Source: Bacteroidales bacterium (GTDB lineage Bacteria; Bacteroidota; Bacteroidia; Bacteroidales; UBA12077). Taken from it: a stretch of DNA of 64,000 nt. The stretch lies in the NCBI GenBank assembly GCA_027859205.1, contig JAQIBH010000202.1, positions 1 through 64,000 of the forward strand, given 5' to 3'. Shown one piece after another: positions 44,707 to 53,888 of this stretch (position 1 is the first letter of the stretch; every line of letters starts with the position of its first letter). Under the pieces are notes generated by a model. That model was given only the letters and a program-made list of their open reading frames with translations, made no database searches and had not been told where the DNA came from. The position numbers and the translations under genes are program-made.

Positions 44707-46323
44707 ATGCGAATAAAAATTATATTTTATTTTTTTATAATAGTCTTATTTAGTTCTTGCTATAACGAAACTAAAATATCCCATAAAAATGTTTTTCGTT
44801 ATAATGAATCAAAAGGAATAGCAAGTTTAGATCCAGCATATGCAAAAAGCCAGGTTTTAATTTGGCCAGCAAATCAATTGTATAATGGATTGGTCCAAAT
44901 GGACAACGATTTAAATATCTTACCTTGTATTGCAAAAAAGTGGGTAGTATTAAATTCCGGTATTACTTATAAGTTTACATTACGAGATGATGTATATTTT
45001 CATAATCATATATTATTTGAGAATGGACTGGGAAGAAAAGTAACTGCAAAAGATTTTGAATACAGTTTAAATAGAATAACTAACCCTAAAACAGCTTCTC
45101 CAGGTGCATGGATTTTTAATAATGTAGCTGAAAACGGAATTAAAGCCCTTAACGATAGTGTAGTAATGATTCAATTAAAAAGCCCTTTTCCAGCCTTTCT
45201 TGGCTTGCTTACTATGCAGTATTGTTCCGTTTTACCTTTTGAAATTGTTGAACATTTTGGTACAGATTTTAGAAACAATCCTGTTGGTACAGGACCATTC
45301 CAATTTAAAATTTGGAAAGAAAACGAAAAATTAGTACTTGTTAAAAACCCCAATTATTTTGAGAAAGATAGTTTAGGTAATAATCTTCCATACCTGGATG
45401 CTGTCTCAATAACTTTTATAAATGATAAGCAATCAGAGTTTCTTGAATTTTTAAAAGGTAATATAGATTTTATATCTGGACTAAATGCAACAAATAAGGA
45501 TGAATTGATTACTAAAAATGGTAAACTAAATCCAAAATATAGTAATCAAATAAAAATGATAAATCAGCCTTATTTAAATACAGAATATTTGGGCTTTTTA
45601 TTAGATACAACAAAAGCAATAACAAAATCATCACCTGTTTTAAATAAAAAAATTAGACAAGCAATAAATTATGGTTTCGATCGCCAGAAAATGATGAAGT
45701 ATTTGCGAAATAGCATTGGTACTCCTGCAATAAATGGTTTCATACCAAAAGGACTTCCATCTTTTTCTGAAGAATTTGTTGGGTACACCTATGATCCTGA
45801 TAAAACCAGAAAATTATTAATTGAAGCCGGATTTCCTAATGGTGTAGGGCTTCCTTCAATTGTTTTAACTACAACCAGCGATTATTTAGATTTGTGTGAA
45901 TATATTCAGCAAGAACTTGCTCAGTTTGGTATCGATATTAGTATTGATGTAAGTACAGGGGCAATTTTCCGAGATATGGTTGCAAATTCAAAGATAAATT
46001 TCTTTAGAGGTTCGTGGATCGCAGACTATCCGGATGCTGAAAATTATTTAACCTTATTTTATAGTAAGAATTTCAGTCCTTCAGGTCCAAATTATACTCA
46101 TTATTTTAATTCTGAATATGATAAATTATACAAACAAGCAATGTTAGCAGTAAATGATAGTGTCAGATATGATATTTATAATAAAATGAATAGATTAATT
46201 ATTGATGACGCTGTAATTGTTCCTTTATATTACGATGAAGTAATTCGATTTGTAAACTTTGATATATATGGGTTTGAAAGTAATCCAATGAATTTACTAA
46301 ATTTGAAACAGGTTAAAAAATAA
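44707..46323 (+). CDS. Peptide/oligopeptide-binding lipoprotein (SBP_bac_5)
   Basis: A 538-residue solute-binding protein of the peptide ABC transporter type. The ATG at 44707 starts a lipoprotein signal peptide with lipobox LFSSC; an upstream start at 44689 adds six residues. SLDPAYAKS, YKFTLRDDVYFHNH, GTGPFQFKIW and the C-terminal RGSWIADYPDAENYL are family motifs. No permease or ATPase genes accompany it, so the transporter is elsewhere. The BadF-type kinase gene starts eight bases after it, so they are coupled; see findings for the muropeptide interpretation. Confidence 0.88.
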   Translation: MRIKIIFYFFIIVLFSSCYNETKISHKNVFRYNESKGIASLDPAYAKSQVLIWPANQLYNGLVQMDNDLNILPCIAKKWVVLNSGITYKFTLRDDVYFHNHILFENGLGRKVTAKDFEYSLNRITNPKTASPGAWIFNNVAENGIKALNDSVVMIQLKSPFPAFLGLLTMQYCSVLPFEIVEHFGTDFRNNPVGTGPFQFKIWKENEKLVLVKNPNYFEKDSLGNNLPYLDAVSITFINDKQSEFLEFLKGNIDFISGLNATNKDELITKNGKLNPKYSNQIKMINQPYLNTEYLGFLLDTTKAITKSSPVLNKKIRQAINYGFDRQKMMKYLRNSIGTPAINGFIPKGLPSFSEEFVGYTYDPDKTRKLLIEAGFPNGVGLPSIVLTTTSDYLDLCEYIQQELAQFGIDISIDVSTGAIFRDMVANSKINFFRGSWIADYPDAENYLTLFYSKNFSPSGPNYTHYFNSEYDKLYKQAMLAVNDSVRYDIYNKMNRLIIDDAVIVPLYYDEVIRFVNFDIYGFESNPMNLLNLKQVKK

Positions 46324-46331
46324 TTAAAATA

Positions 46332-47171
46332 ATGATACTTATTGCCGACAGTGGTTCAACAAATACCGATTGGGTTTTAACTAAAAATAACAAGATTATT
46401 TCAACTTTTGTTACAAATGGATTTAACCCTTATTTCATACAAAGCAATGATATATTTAATGAATTAAAGCAAAGATTCCCAACAAATATTAAAATCAATG
46501 AAATAACTAAAATCTTTTTTTATGGAGCTGGGTGTTCAACAGTAGAGATGAACGAAATAGTTCGGCTCGGTTTGCGCAAGTTTTTTATTAATTCTAATAT
46601 AGAAATAAACCATGATTTATTAGGTGCAGCTCGAGCGCTATTTATGAATGATTCTGGTATCGCAGCTATTCTGGGAACTGGAGCTAGTTCTTGCCATTAT
46701 GATGGATTTAAAATTACGAATGGTGTACCTTCATTAGGATATGTTTTAGGAGATGAAGGAGGAGGAGATTATTTAGGTAAATTATTTATAACTGATTATT
46801 TATATGAACGTTTGCCTGAAGATATAAATCAAGCTTTTTTTGAAAAGTACAAATTAACAAATAATCAAATAATGCATAATATCTATAAAGAACCTCATCC
46901 GAATCGATTTTTAGCATCATTTTGTGAATTTATATCTGAACATAGCAAAGATCTTATTTTAAGTGATATGATAAATAAATCATTCACAGATTTATTTGTC
47001 AATCAGATAACCAAATATGAAGATTATAAAAATTGCAAAATTAGATTTGTAGGATCTATTGCATTTTATTTTAAAAATCAATTAAAAGAAGTTGCTAAAA
47101 GTTTTAATTCAAATATTGATTTAATCGAGCGAGCACCAATTACTCGACTTGCTCAATATCATTTTAATTAG
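46332..47171 (+). CDS. BadF/BadG-family ATPase, probable N-acetylglucosamine kinase
   Basis: A 279-residue ASKHA-fold kinase. The phosphate-1 motif is ILIADSGSTNTDWVL (about residues 2-16), phosphate-2 is ILGTGASSCHYDG (about 114-126), and GYVLGDEGGGDYLGKLFI (about 136-153) is typical of the BadF/N-acetylglucosamine kinase group. Likely product: GlcNAc-6-phosphate for amino-sugar or muropeptide recycling. It is coupled to the upstream peptide-binding lipoprotein gene (8-base gap). Confidence 0.85.
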   Translation: MILIADSGSTNTDWVLTKNNKIISTFVTNGFNPYFIQSNDIFNELKQRFPTNIKINEITKIFFYGAGCSTVEMNEIVRLGLRKFFINSNIEINHDLLGAARALFMNDSGIAAILGTGASSCHYDGFKITNGVPSLGYVLGDEGGGDYLGKLFITDYLYERLPEDINQAFFEKYKLTNNQIMHNIYKEPHPNRFLASFCEFISEHSKDLILSDMINKSFTDLFVNQITKYEDYKNCKIRFVGSIAFYFKNQLKEVAKSFNSNIDLIERAPITRLAQYHFN

Positions 47172-47252
47172 TGTTAAATTTATATTTCAATTGATTTTTA
47201 ACACTTTGAAATCATCTTTTTATCAAGTATCTTTAATATCCAATTCTAAAAA

Positions 47253-48017
47253 ATGAATGTTCTAATGAAAACATGTGTAATAATAGATGATGAGAAAAAT
47301 TCGCGTGAAGCTTTATCTAAAATAATTGAGCGGTATTTTAACACAAAAATAAAAATTTTACAATTAGCCGATTCAGTAAAAGAAGGCGTATTCGCTATTA
47401 ATAAATTTAGTCCGGATATTGTTTTTCTTGACATTGAAATGCCAGAAGAAAATGGATTTAAGCTTTTCGATTATTTTGATATTTACAATTTCGAAGTAAT
47501 ATTCACTACAGCATATAAGCAATATGCTATTGAAGCTATTAAATTTGCTGCACTCGATTACCTTTTAAAACCAATAAACTATATAGATTTAAGAGATGTT
47601 TTAGTTCGACTAGAAAAAAAACAAAATAAATCCTCAAATACTGAGCAGATAGAGGTTTTCCTTAGTAATATAAATACCGATCCAGGAAATTTTAATAAAA
47701 TTGCTCTGCCAACTTTAGTTGGCTTCCAATTGGAGAAAGTTAATAATATTGTTTATTGCCAAGCGGAAGAAAATTATTGTAAAATTTACACAAATCGCAA
47801 TGAGGCTATACTAGTTGCACGGACCTTAAAAAGCATCGAGGAATTATTACCCAGCGAGTTATTTTTTAGAATACATAAATCGTATCTTGTAAATATGAAT
47901 TATATTAAATCTTATAATAAATCAGAAGGATATAAAATAATTTTAGAAAACGGGATAGAGCTTGATGTAGCAACACGGAGAAACGAAGAGTTCTTAAAAG
48001 CACTTACAAAACGGTAA
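47253..48017 (+). CDS. LytTR-type response regulator
   Basis: A 254-residue two-component regulator. The receiver domain (about residues 5-120) has DDE, acceptor Asp in IVFLDIEMPEENGF and Lys in LLKPIN. The LytTR DNA-binding domain occupies about 150-250 (VNNIVYCQAEENYCKIY, FFRIHKSYLVNMNYI). ATG at 47265 is an alternative start. It lies 17 bases upstream of the propeller histidine kinase, its evident partner. Confidence 0.93.
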   Translation: MNVLMKTCVIIDDEKNSREALSKIIERYFNTKIKILQLADSVKEGVFAINKFSPDIVFLDIEMPEENGFKLFDYFDIYNFEVIFTTAYKQYAIEAIKFAALDYLLKPINYIDLRDVLVRLEKKQNKSSNTEQIEVFLSNINTDPGNFNKIALPTLVGFQLEKVNNIVYCQAEENYCKIYTNRNEAILVARTLKSIEELLPSELFFRIHKSYLVNMNYIKSYNKSEGYKIILENGIELDVATRRNEEFLKALTKR

Positions 48018-48034
48018 AATTTTCAACAAACAGT

Positions 48035-51000
48035 ATGTTTAAAACACTATTTTTGATACTAATAAGTGCCTTCTTCTCAATTCATTCTTCTTTGAGTCAA
48101 CAGTATTATTCTAGAAATTATACAATTAATAATGGGCTGCCTGATAATTGTATTCAAGATCTTTATAAAGATAGTAGAGGCTTCCTTTGGATTGGTACTA
48201 ATGCCGGTCTTTCTAGATTTGATGGCGAGAATTTCAATGTTTATACATCTCAAGATGGTTTAATTGGAGATAAAATAAGCTCTATTACAGAAAGTGAAAA
48301 AGGAAGTATTTGGGTTGGCTGTTACGGTAGTGGTATTTCTAAATTAAATGGTAAAGAAATTATATCATACAATACTTCTTCAGGTTTAATTTCAAACGAA
48401 GTAAGAAAAATCCATTACTCGGTTAAGTATAAAATATTGCTTATTGGAACTGAAAATGGCTTAACAATTTATGATAATGAAAGATTTTTCTCGTTTCACG
48501 AAAAGCTTAAAAATGTTGATGAAAGACTGCAAATTAATAGTTTTATTGAAAAAGACGATTTTATTTATGTTTTTACAAATGGAAGTGGTTTGTATAAGTA
48601 CATTCCAAAATCACGAGATTTAATTAGAATTTCTGAATATAATACTTTGAATAAACCTTATATTAATTCTGCATTTATTTCAAATAATGGCGATACTTTA
48701 TTAAGCAAATATCAAGGGAATCTCATTTCGCTTAAAAACGGGAGAATTAATACATTAAATAATATAGGTCGCATTACAGATTACATTGAGGATAACGAAA
48801 ATAATATATGGATATCTTCCTGGAGCAATAATTATACGAATACAGGAGGATTATTTAAATATGATAGTATTGGGATTACAAATTTCGGCAAGTATCTTAA
48901 TATTAACTCCAGTAATATTTTATCACTTGAATATGATGATACAGAAAATCTTTTATGGATAGGTACTAAAGACGAAGGACTTTATTTATATCCATTAGCT
49001 AATTTTTCGTACTATAAAGCTCAAGATTTTAATTTAACTGAGTTTGATATAGGAGATTTAATTGCAGATAATTCAAATAATCTTTGGATAGCAACAAAAA
49101 AAAGTATCATAAAAAAATATGGTAATGATTATTATAAAATATTTGGTTTTGATTTATTTAAATCGGCATTTGAGTATTTTGTTAAAAATACAATCAAAAC
49201 TAAATACAATTATTTAATTGATAAGGATGGCTCTTTTGAAAAATACCAGCAAAAAATTTCAAAAGGTACATATCCTTTCCCAAATCCTTATAGAAGAGTT
49301 AATAGTGAAATATTACCTGCAAAAAGTCTTTATAAACCTTTAAAATATGAAATTTTAATAAATAAAGAAATAGAGGAATTAAACTCTGTTACTTTAGATT
49401 CAAATGAAAATATTTGGGTAGGAAGTAATGTTGGGATTTTTAAAATTGATAGAAAGACAAATGGAATTTTGTATTTTGATATGGAGGGAAATCAATTTAG
49501 TTGTTTTTCAATGGATTCAAATAGCATAATTTATGGTGGAAGTTGGGCTGATTTATTTATTTACCCGGATATAGTAGGAAATTCCAACTTTAATTTATTT
49601 AATTATTACGAACAAAAGAGTCCCATAAATATTAACAAAATAAAAATTCAAGATGATAAGGTTTGGTTTATTAGCTCTAATCGTGGATTGTTTTTGTATT
49701 ATCGAGATAAATTTTATTCAACTTATTTTGATAAATCAATTGAATATCATGATTTTAATGATATATGTTTTGATAATTTAGGGAACATAATTATTGGCGG
49801 GAATAATGGTAAAATATACATAGCAGAGTTTTTGAATGATGGTATACTTATTAAATTCGAGATTGATAAGAGGAGTGGATTGAAAGGAACAAGCATAAGG
49901 TTTTTAAATTGCACTTATGATAATATATTAATTGCAGGTACTAACGCTGGATTAAATTTAATTGATCTCAATGTTTTGTATAAAACAGGAAAAATTTCCA
50001 TAAAAACTATTGATGAATCGAAAGGATTCGTAGATTATTCAGGACAAACATCCTTAATACAAGATTCTACATATTTATGGATTGGATCAGAAAAAAACCT
50101 TATTAAAGCTTCACTTGAGCAACTAAAAGCTAAAAAATCAAAAAAAGTTAGTTTCTATATTAAATCAATAGAAATCAACAATGAACAAATAGATATTGAA
50201 TCATTGGTGGACATAGATATATGGACAAATATTCCAAGATCAAATTTTAAACTACCATATAATAAAAATTCAATTACTATAAATTACGATGTTATAAAGT
50301 TTTTGGATCATGACAACTCAAATTTTAGTTATAAACTGGAAGGATATCATAAAAAATGGATTAAAGATAATAATGATAGAAGAATTATTTTCCAAAACTT
50401 GAATTCCGGAAAATACAGATTAAGGATTAAAGTATTAAACGAAAACGATGATATAGCCTACCAGGAGTTACTCTTGAGCTTTACTATTTTACGACCATTT
50501 TGGCTTAAATGGTGGTTTATAGGTCTAACTTTAATTTTTATATTATTACTAATTTGGTTAATGATTTATTTAAGATCTCAATCAATAAAAAAATATGAGC
50601 GTCAGAAATCAGAAATCTCTGAGCGAATCTCTGAATTTGAAATGAAAGCATTAAGAGCACAAATGAATCCTCATTTTATTTTTAATGTAATTAATTCTAT
50701 TCAAAATTATATGCTTGATAATAATGTTGATGCTGCTTTAAATTACCTTTCCGATTTTGCAAAACTAATAAGACTAACACTAGATAACGTTTCGAAAAAA
50801 CAAATATCATTAGAAGAAGAATTAAAATATTTAAAGTACTACGTTAATTTGGAACAAATGCGATTTGATAAAAAATTCGAGATCAATATAATTGTCCCAG
50901 CTGAATTTGAGAATAGAAGATTCATAATCCCTTCAATGATATTACAACCTTATGTTGAAAATTCTATTAAGCATGGATTTACGTTTAAAAATGAAGGTGG

Positions 51001-51265
51001 AAAAATTCATCTCGAATTTCTGGTTTCCGATGATAATATTTTAAAATGTATTATTGAAGACAATGGAATAGGTCGTAAAAAAGCCAGAGAGCTTAATAAA
51101 GGTAAAATGAATCAAAGTTCAAAAGGTACTTTTATTACAAATGAAAGACTATCATTGTTAAATCAAACTAAGCAAAGAAAAGGTTATAAAGTTGAGATTA
51201 TTGATTTATACGATGAATATCATTTAGCTAGAGGTACTCGTGTTGAAATATTTATTCCAGTATAA
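48035..51265 (+). CDS. Two-component-regulator-propeller histidine kinase (LytS-type)
   Basis: A 1076-residue membrane sensor. Signal peptide (to about 22), two sets of beta-propeller repeats (about 25-700; DSRGFLWIGTNAGLSRFDG is a clear repeat), a Y_Y_Y domain (about 705-820), one transmembrane helix (about 828-850), and a His_kinase region (about 870-955; MNPHFIFNVINSIQNYM with the phospho-acceptor His) plus an HATPase domain (about 965-1076; EDNGIGRKKA). Unlike hybrid kinases of this phylum it has no fused AraC regulator; the separate LytTR gene upstream serves. The ligand is unknown. Confidence 0.92.
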   Translation: MFKTLFLILISAFFSIHSSLSQQYYSRNYTINNGLPDNCIQDLYKDSRGFLWIGTNAGLSRFDGENFNVYTSQDGLIGDKISSITESEKGSIWVGCYGSGISKLNGKEIISYNTSSGLISNEVRKIHYSVKYKILLIGTENGLTIYDNERFFSFHEKLKNVDERLQINSFIEKDDFIYVFTNGSGLYKYIPKSRDLIRISEYNTLNKPYINSAFISNNGDTLLSKYQGNLISLKNGRINTLNNIGRITDYIEDNENNIWISSWSNNYTNTGGLFKYDSIGITNFGKYLNINSSNILSLEYDDTENLLWIGTKDEGLYLYPLANFSYYKAQDFNLTEFDIGDLIADNSNNLWIATKKSIIKKYGNDYYKIFGFDLFKSAFEYFVKNTIKTKYNYLIDKDGSFEKYQQKISKGTYPFPNPYRRVNSEILPAKSLYKPLKYEILINKEIEELNSVTLDSNENIWVGSNVGIFKIDRKTNGILYFDMEGNQFSCFSMDSNSIIYGGSWADLFIYPDIVGNSNFNLFNYYEQKSPININKIKIQDDKVWFISSNRGLFLYYRDKFYSTYFDKSIEYHDFNDICFDNLGNIIIGGNNGKIYIAEFLNDGILIKFEIDKRSGLKGTSIRFLNCTYDNILIAGTNAGLNLIDLNVLYKTGKISIKTIDESKGFVDYSGQTSLIQDSTYLWIGSEKNLIKASLEQLKAKKSKKVSFYIKSIEINNEQIDIESLVDIDIWTNIPRSNFKLPYNKNSITINYDVIKFLDHDNSNFSYKLEGYHKKWIKDNNDRRIIFQNLNSGKYRLRIKVLNENDDIAYQELLLSFTILRPFWLKWWFIGLTLIFILLLIWLMIYLRSQSIKKYERQKSEISERISEFEMKALRAQMNPHFIFNVINSIQNYMLDNNVDAALNYLSDFAKLIRLTLDNVSKKQISLEEELKYLKYYVNLEQMRFDKKFEINIIVPAEFENRRFIIPSMILQPYVENSIKHGFTFKNEGGKIHLEFLVSDDNILKCIIEDNGIGRKKARELNKGKMNQSSKGTFITNERLSLLNQTKQRKGYKVEIIDLYDEYHLARGTRVEIFIPV

Positions 51266-51266
51266 A

Positions 51267-51294
51267 AAAAGGCTCAAATCTGGTTGAGCCTTTT
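51267..51294 (+). terminator. Bidirectional terminator
   Basis: An 11-bp stem AAAAGGCTCAA / TTGAGCCTTTT, with A- and T-tracts built in, between the convergent kinase and repeat-protein genes. Confidence 0.85.
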
Positions 51295-51306
51295 CTATAT
51301 TTTAAA

Positions 51307-52203
51307 TTAATTATTTTTAAGTAAATAAGTAATAAAATTTTTTCCTTCTATCTGAGTATATTTAAATGAAGTTTCTCCATCAAAGGTTACATTCTTAAGA
51401 TTTACAGGATCATAAAATTTTGAATATTTGAAATCAGCAAAATCATCGAAGTATGTATTTTCAAAATTTACTCCATTAGGGAATTTAGTATACTTAAATA
51501 CAGCTTCTGAATGGAATTTAGCTCCAGAAAAATTAACAAAGTCATCAAAATTGGCGTATTTAAAATCAGCCTTTCCGTAAAACTCACAATTACTAAAATT
51601 GATCTTATCCTCGAATTCAGTATATTTAAAATTAGCTTCTTCTCTAAATTTTGAATTGCTAAAGTTTGTGTTCAATGGGAATTTAGCATATTTAAAATTT
51701 GACTCGTCTTCGAATGTCGAATTTGTGAAATCTATTTCTGATACGAATTTAGTATATTTAAAAAGCGCTTCTTCTTCAAAAGTGGTTTTAGTGAATGCAG
51801 CATTTTTATCAAACTTAGAATATTTTATAAGAAAATCATTTTTAAATGTACAATTAATGAATTCAACGCTTTCATGAAACATTGCAATGTGCAATTCGTT
51901 TTTTAAGTCATCGTTGAAATAAGCAATAAATTTTCCATCGAAAGAGCAATTAGTAAATTTTAGGGGTGCATTCACATGATATTTATATGAAACATTATCT
52001 TTTGAAATTATTTCAACCTCAGTGTTCTTTTCTTTGTCTTTTATTAACCTGAAATCTAAATCTCCAGAAATAGTGACATTTGCGTAAATTGCAGCTTCTC
52101 CTTTATTAAGTTTTTCTATAACTTCATTAGCATCTACACTTACTTGCATATATGCTAAGAACGGGGAAGTTATTAATACAATTATTAAAAGTAAATTTTT
52201 CAT
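51307..52203 (-). CDS. Secreted 22-residue F-rich repeat protein (pentapeptide-like)
   Basis: A 298-residue exported protein (signal peptide to about residue 19, FLAYMQ). Residues about 140-290 form six to seven exact 22-residue repeats of the form F-K-Y-x-K-F-x5-N-F-x4-F-x5; the aromatic positions are spaced 5, 6, 5, 6. This resembles pentapeptide-repeat beta-helices but is not strict five-residue periodicity. An upstream part (about 85-140) shows the same spacing more loosely. No enzymatic motif is visible. It lies at the 3' end of a minus-strand group of small envelope genes. Function unknown. Confidence 0.8.
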   Translation of the reverse strand: MKNLLLIIVLITSPFLAYMQVSVDANEVIEKLNKGEAAIYANVTISGDLDFRLIKDKEKNTEVEIISKDNVSYKYHVNAPLKFTNCSFDGKFIAYFNDDLKNELHIAMFHESVEFINCTFKNDFLIKYSKFDKNAAFTKTTFEEEALFKYTKFVSEIDFTNSTFEDESNFKYAKFPLNTNFSNSKFREEANFKYTEFEDKINFSNCEFYGKADFKYANFDDFVNFSGAKFHSEAVFKYTKFPNGVNFENTYFDDFADFKYSKFYDPVNLKNVTFDGETSFKYTQIEGKNFITYLLKNN

Positions 52204-52273
52204 CTTAATTTAGTTTAGTTTTAATTGATTTAACTAATGACGAATGTTTTTTTTAATTGATGCAAGTCTGAGT

Positions 52274-52639
52274 TTATTTTCTATTCTCAATTTTATTTAT
52301 CTTTTCAAGTAAGATTTTTTGATCTTGTTTTAAGCTCCTTATCGTTTCCAATATTTCCATTTGAACAGGATTTTGTGATGATAAGTTTCTCATTTCTTCG
52401 CTCCGAATTCCTAATCTTGAGTCCCAATATCCAAGTAATAGAGCAAAAAATATAAAAAGAATAATTAATACAGGAATTGTGATATATACATTTGCGATTA
52501 GAAAAATTCCAATTCCGGTATTTTTTATAGCTCCAAGAAAAATTGTAACCATCATAAAAAGATTGATATATCCAATATACATTTTCGATCTGTCAAGATA
52601 AACCTTCCATCGAATTAAAGATTTTTTATTTACTCTCAT
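52274..52639 (-). CDS. Small membrane protein, unrecognised
   Basis: A 121-residue protein with two hydrophobic helices (about residues 22-42 and 47-70: IGIFLIANVYITIPVLIILF and following) and a basic N-terminus. The C-terminal tail is soluble with coiled-coil character (QMEILETIRSLKQDQKILLE). I do not recognise a family. Neighbours on the same strand are the repeat protein (71-base gap) and an NTF2-like secreted protein (107-base gap). Confidence 0.7.
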   Translation of the reverse strand: MRVNKKSLIRWKVYLDRSKMYIGYINLFMMVTIFLGAIKNTGIGIFLIANVYITIPVLIILFIFFALLLGYWDSRLGIRSEEMRNLSSQNPVQMEILETIRSLKQDQKILLEKINKIENRK

Positions 52640-52745
52640 AATTTTAACGTTTTATGTAAAGTTAGATATAAAACCTTATAAAATAGAAATGAGTATCCGC
52701 TTTATTAAGTAATTAGCAAATACTCATTTGAACATGATTAAAAAA

Positions 52746-53201
52746 CTAATGCCTATAGTAAATTTTACTAACTATTTTCCATCCGTCATTAAATTTATAT
52801 AATTGTAAATAATCAGTAAAAAGAAGTTCCTTGTTTCTATTTAATTGAATTTTAGCCATTGCAGCATTACCTGTAATATCTATTAATAAATAATCGCAAG
52901 TAATTTTTTGCTCTTCTGTTGGAGGAGTAGGATCGGAGACTTTCCTTTGTTCAAAAGATTGCACCCAACTATAAATAGGAAATTTCGTAAGCATATTGTC
53001 TCTTACTCCTAATAAATTAAAACCAGGGTGAAAACCATCCACAATGTCTTCAACATTACCTTTGTTTTGTAATCCATCAACATAAGCGGTTTGAATTACA
53101 TTTTGAATTTCTTTTTTTTCATTTTCTGTTTCTTGAGCTTGAATAAAATTAAAAGCACAAAAAACTAATACCATTAGAATAATCGTTCTTTTCATTTTCA
53201 A
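52746..53201 (-). CDS. Secreted NTF2-like (lumazine-binding-type) protein
   Basis: A 151-residue protein with a signal peptide (to about residue 22, FIQAQ) and an NTF2-like fold pattern: VIQTAYVDGLQNKGNVEDI, FHPGFNLLGV, GNAAMAKIQLNR and the closing LYKFNDGWKIVSKIYY. This matches the putative lumazine-binding group (PF12893), whose role is not settled. It starts nine bases after the 98-residue gene, so the pair is an operon, probably under the sigma-54-like promoter at 53632-53650. Confidence 0.8.
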   Translation of the reverse strand: MKMKRTIILMVLVFCAFNFIQAQETENEKKEIQNVIQTAYVDGLQNKGNVEDIVDGFHPGFNLLGVRDNMLTKFPIYSWVQSFEQRKVSDPTPPTEEQKITCDYLLIDITGNAAMAKIQLNRNKELLFTDYLQLYKFNDGWKIVSKIYYRH

Positions 53202-53210
53202 TTTTTTAAG

Positions 53211-53507
53211 TTAACTAGTTTTCTTTCGGTATAAAACCTGAATATACATTGATGACTCAGCTGGTGTAAAAATTTGAATTAACTCCCAACTTTTATCATA
53301 TTCAGCAATGGCTTTTTTTAGTCTGCTAATTCTAGCTAAAGTATTACTGATTTCATCAGCTTCACCATTTAATTCATCCCTTATATCCCAAAGAAATGAT
53401 TCAACTCTAAAATCATAACTAATTTTTTTATCACCAACTTTTAAATGTAATTCAGCTATTTCGTTCTCACTAAATCCTGGAACCGGAATACATAGGTCTT
53501 TTAACAT
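53211..53507 (-). CDS. 98-residue hypothetical protein
   Basis: A small soluble protein with no signal peptide (MLKDLCIPVPGFSENEIAEL start; ends VLYRKKTS). Residues about 45-70 are helical and charged (EADEISNTLARISRLKKAIA). I do not recognise a family. It is the first gene downstream of the sigma-54-like promoter at 53632-53650, with a leader of about 115 bases, and is coupled to the NTF2-like gene. Confidence 0.7.
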   Translation of the reverse strand: MLKDLCIPVPGFSENEIAELHLKVGDKKISYDFRVESFLWDIRDELNGEADEISNTLARISRLKKAIAEYDKSWELIQIFTPAESSMYIQVLYRKKTS

Positions 53508-53631
53508 AATTTTGTCCTTTCATTTAATTAATAATTTTTCTGTCAAATTGATTTGTGAAGGGTTTGTTTATCATGTGTTTTAACTTAAAAATGTTTTTAA
53601 CGTGCTTAATAAGTAATTACTAACATGTTAA

Positions 53632-53650
53632 ATTCAATATGCATGCCAAT
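53632..53650 (-). promoter_or_regulatory. Sigma-54-like promoter (GA at -12)
   Basis: Read on the minus strand: ATTGGCATGCATATTGAAT. TTGGCAtG and TTG match the sigma-54 consensus TGGCACG-N4-TTGC with GG-N10-G spacing, but the -12 dinucleotide is GA in place of GC. It would drive the 98-residue gene and its downstream group. Confidence 0.5.
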
Positions 53651-53714
53651 TGACGTAACATTCATGTAGTGAAGCGATTAACTGAAATGGAAGATCGGTA
53701 GGACTAAAATATTT

Positions 53715-53751
53715 TGTTCGACTACGGTCAAGGATTGTACGAATTCGCACA
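53715..53751 (-). promoter_or_regulatory. Candidate enhancer sites for an NtrC-type activator (pair A)
   Basis: TGTTCG at 53715 and the palindrome TGTACGAATTCGCACA (53736-53751) are 21 bases apart. The first lies 68 bases upstream of the -24 GG of the promoter at 53632-53650. The same pair occurs in the same geometry before the HlyD gene. The palindrome abuts a terminator hairpin. Confidence 0.55.
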
Positions 53752-53753
53752 AA

Positions 53754-53779
53754 AAAAGAAGCTAAAAAAAGCTTCTTTT
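53754..53779 (-). terminator. Terminator after the ABC ATPase gene
   Basis: A 10-bp stem AAAAGAAGCT / AGCTTCTTTT flanked by A- and T-tracts. It fits termination of the minus-strand HlyD-ABC transcript, 110 bases after the ATPase stop. No open frame lies between it and the stop. Confidence 0.8.
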
Positions 53780-53888
53780 TATATTAAGAAAGAACAAAAG
53801 TGACGTCTAAATTGGGGATCTTATATACTCAAAAATCGGGAAAGTATAGGGGGATATCACTTCTGTCTTTCTTAATTTCTTTATATTA

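Noticed and set aside
51360-51790. Regular 66-base DNA periodicity resembling a repeat array such as CRISPR
   Set aside because: The period is exactly 22 codons in frame, with diverged bases between units; it is the repeat protein's coding sequence.
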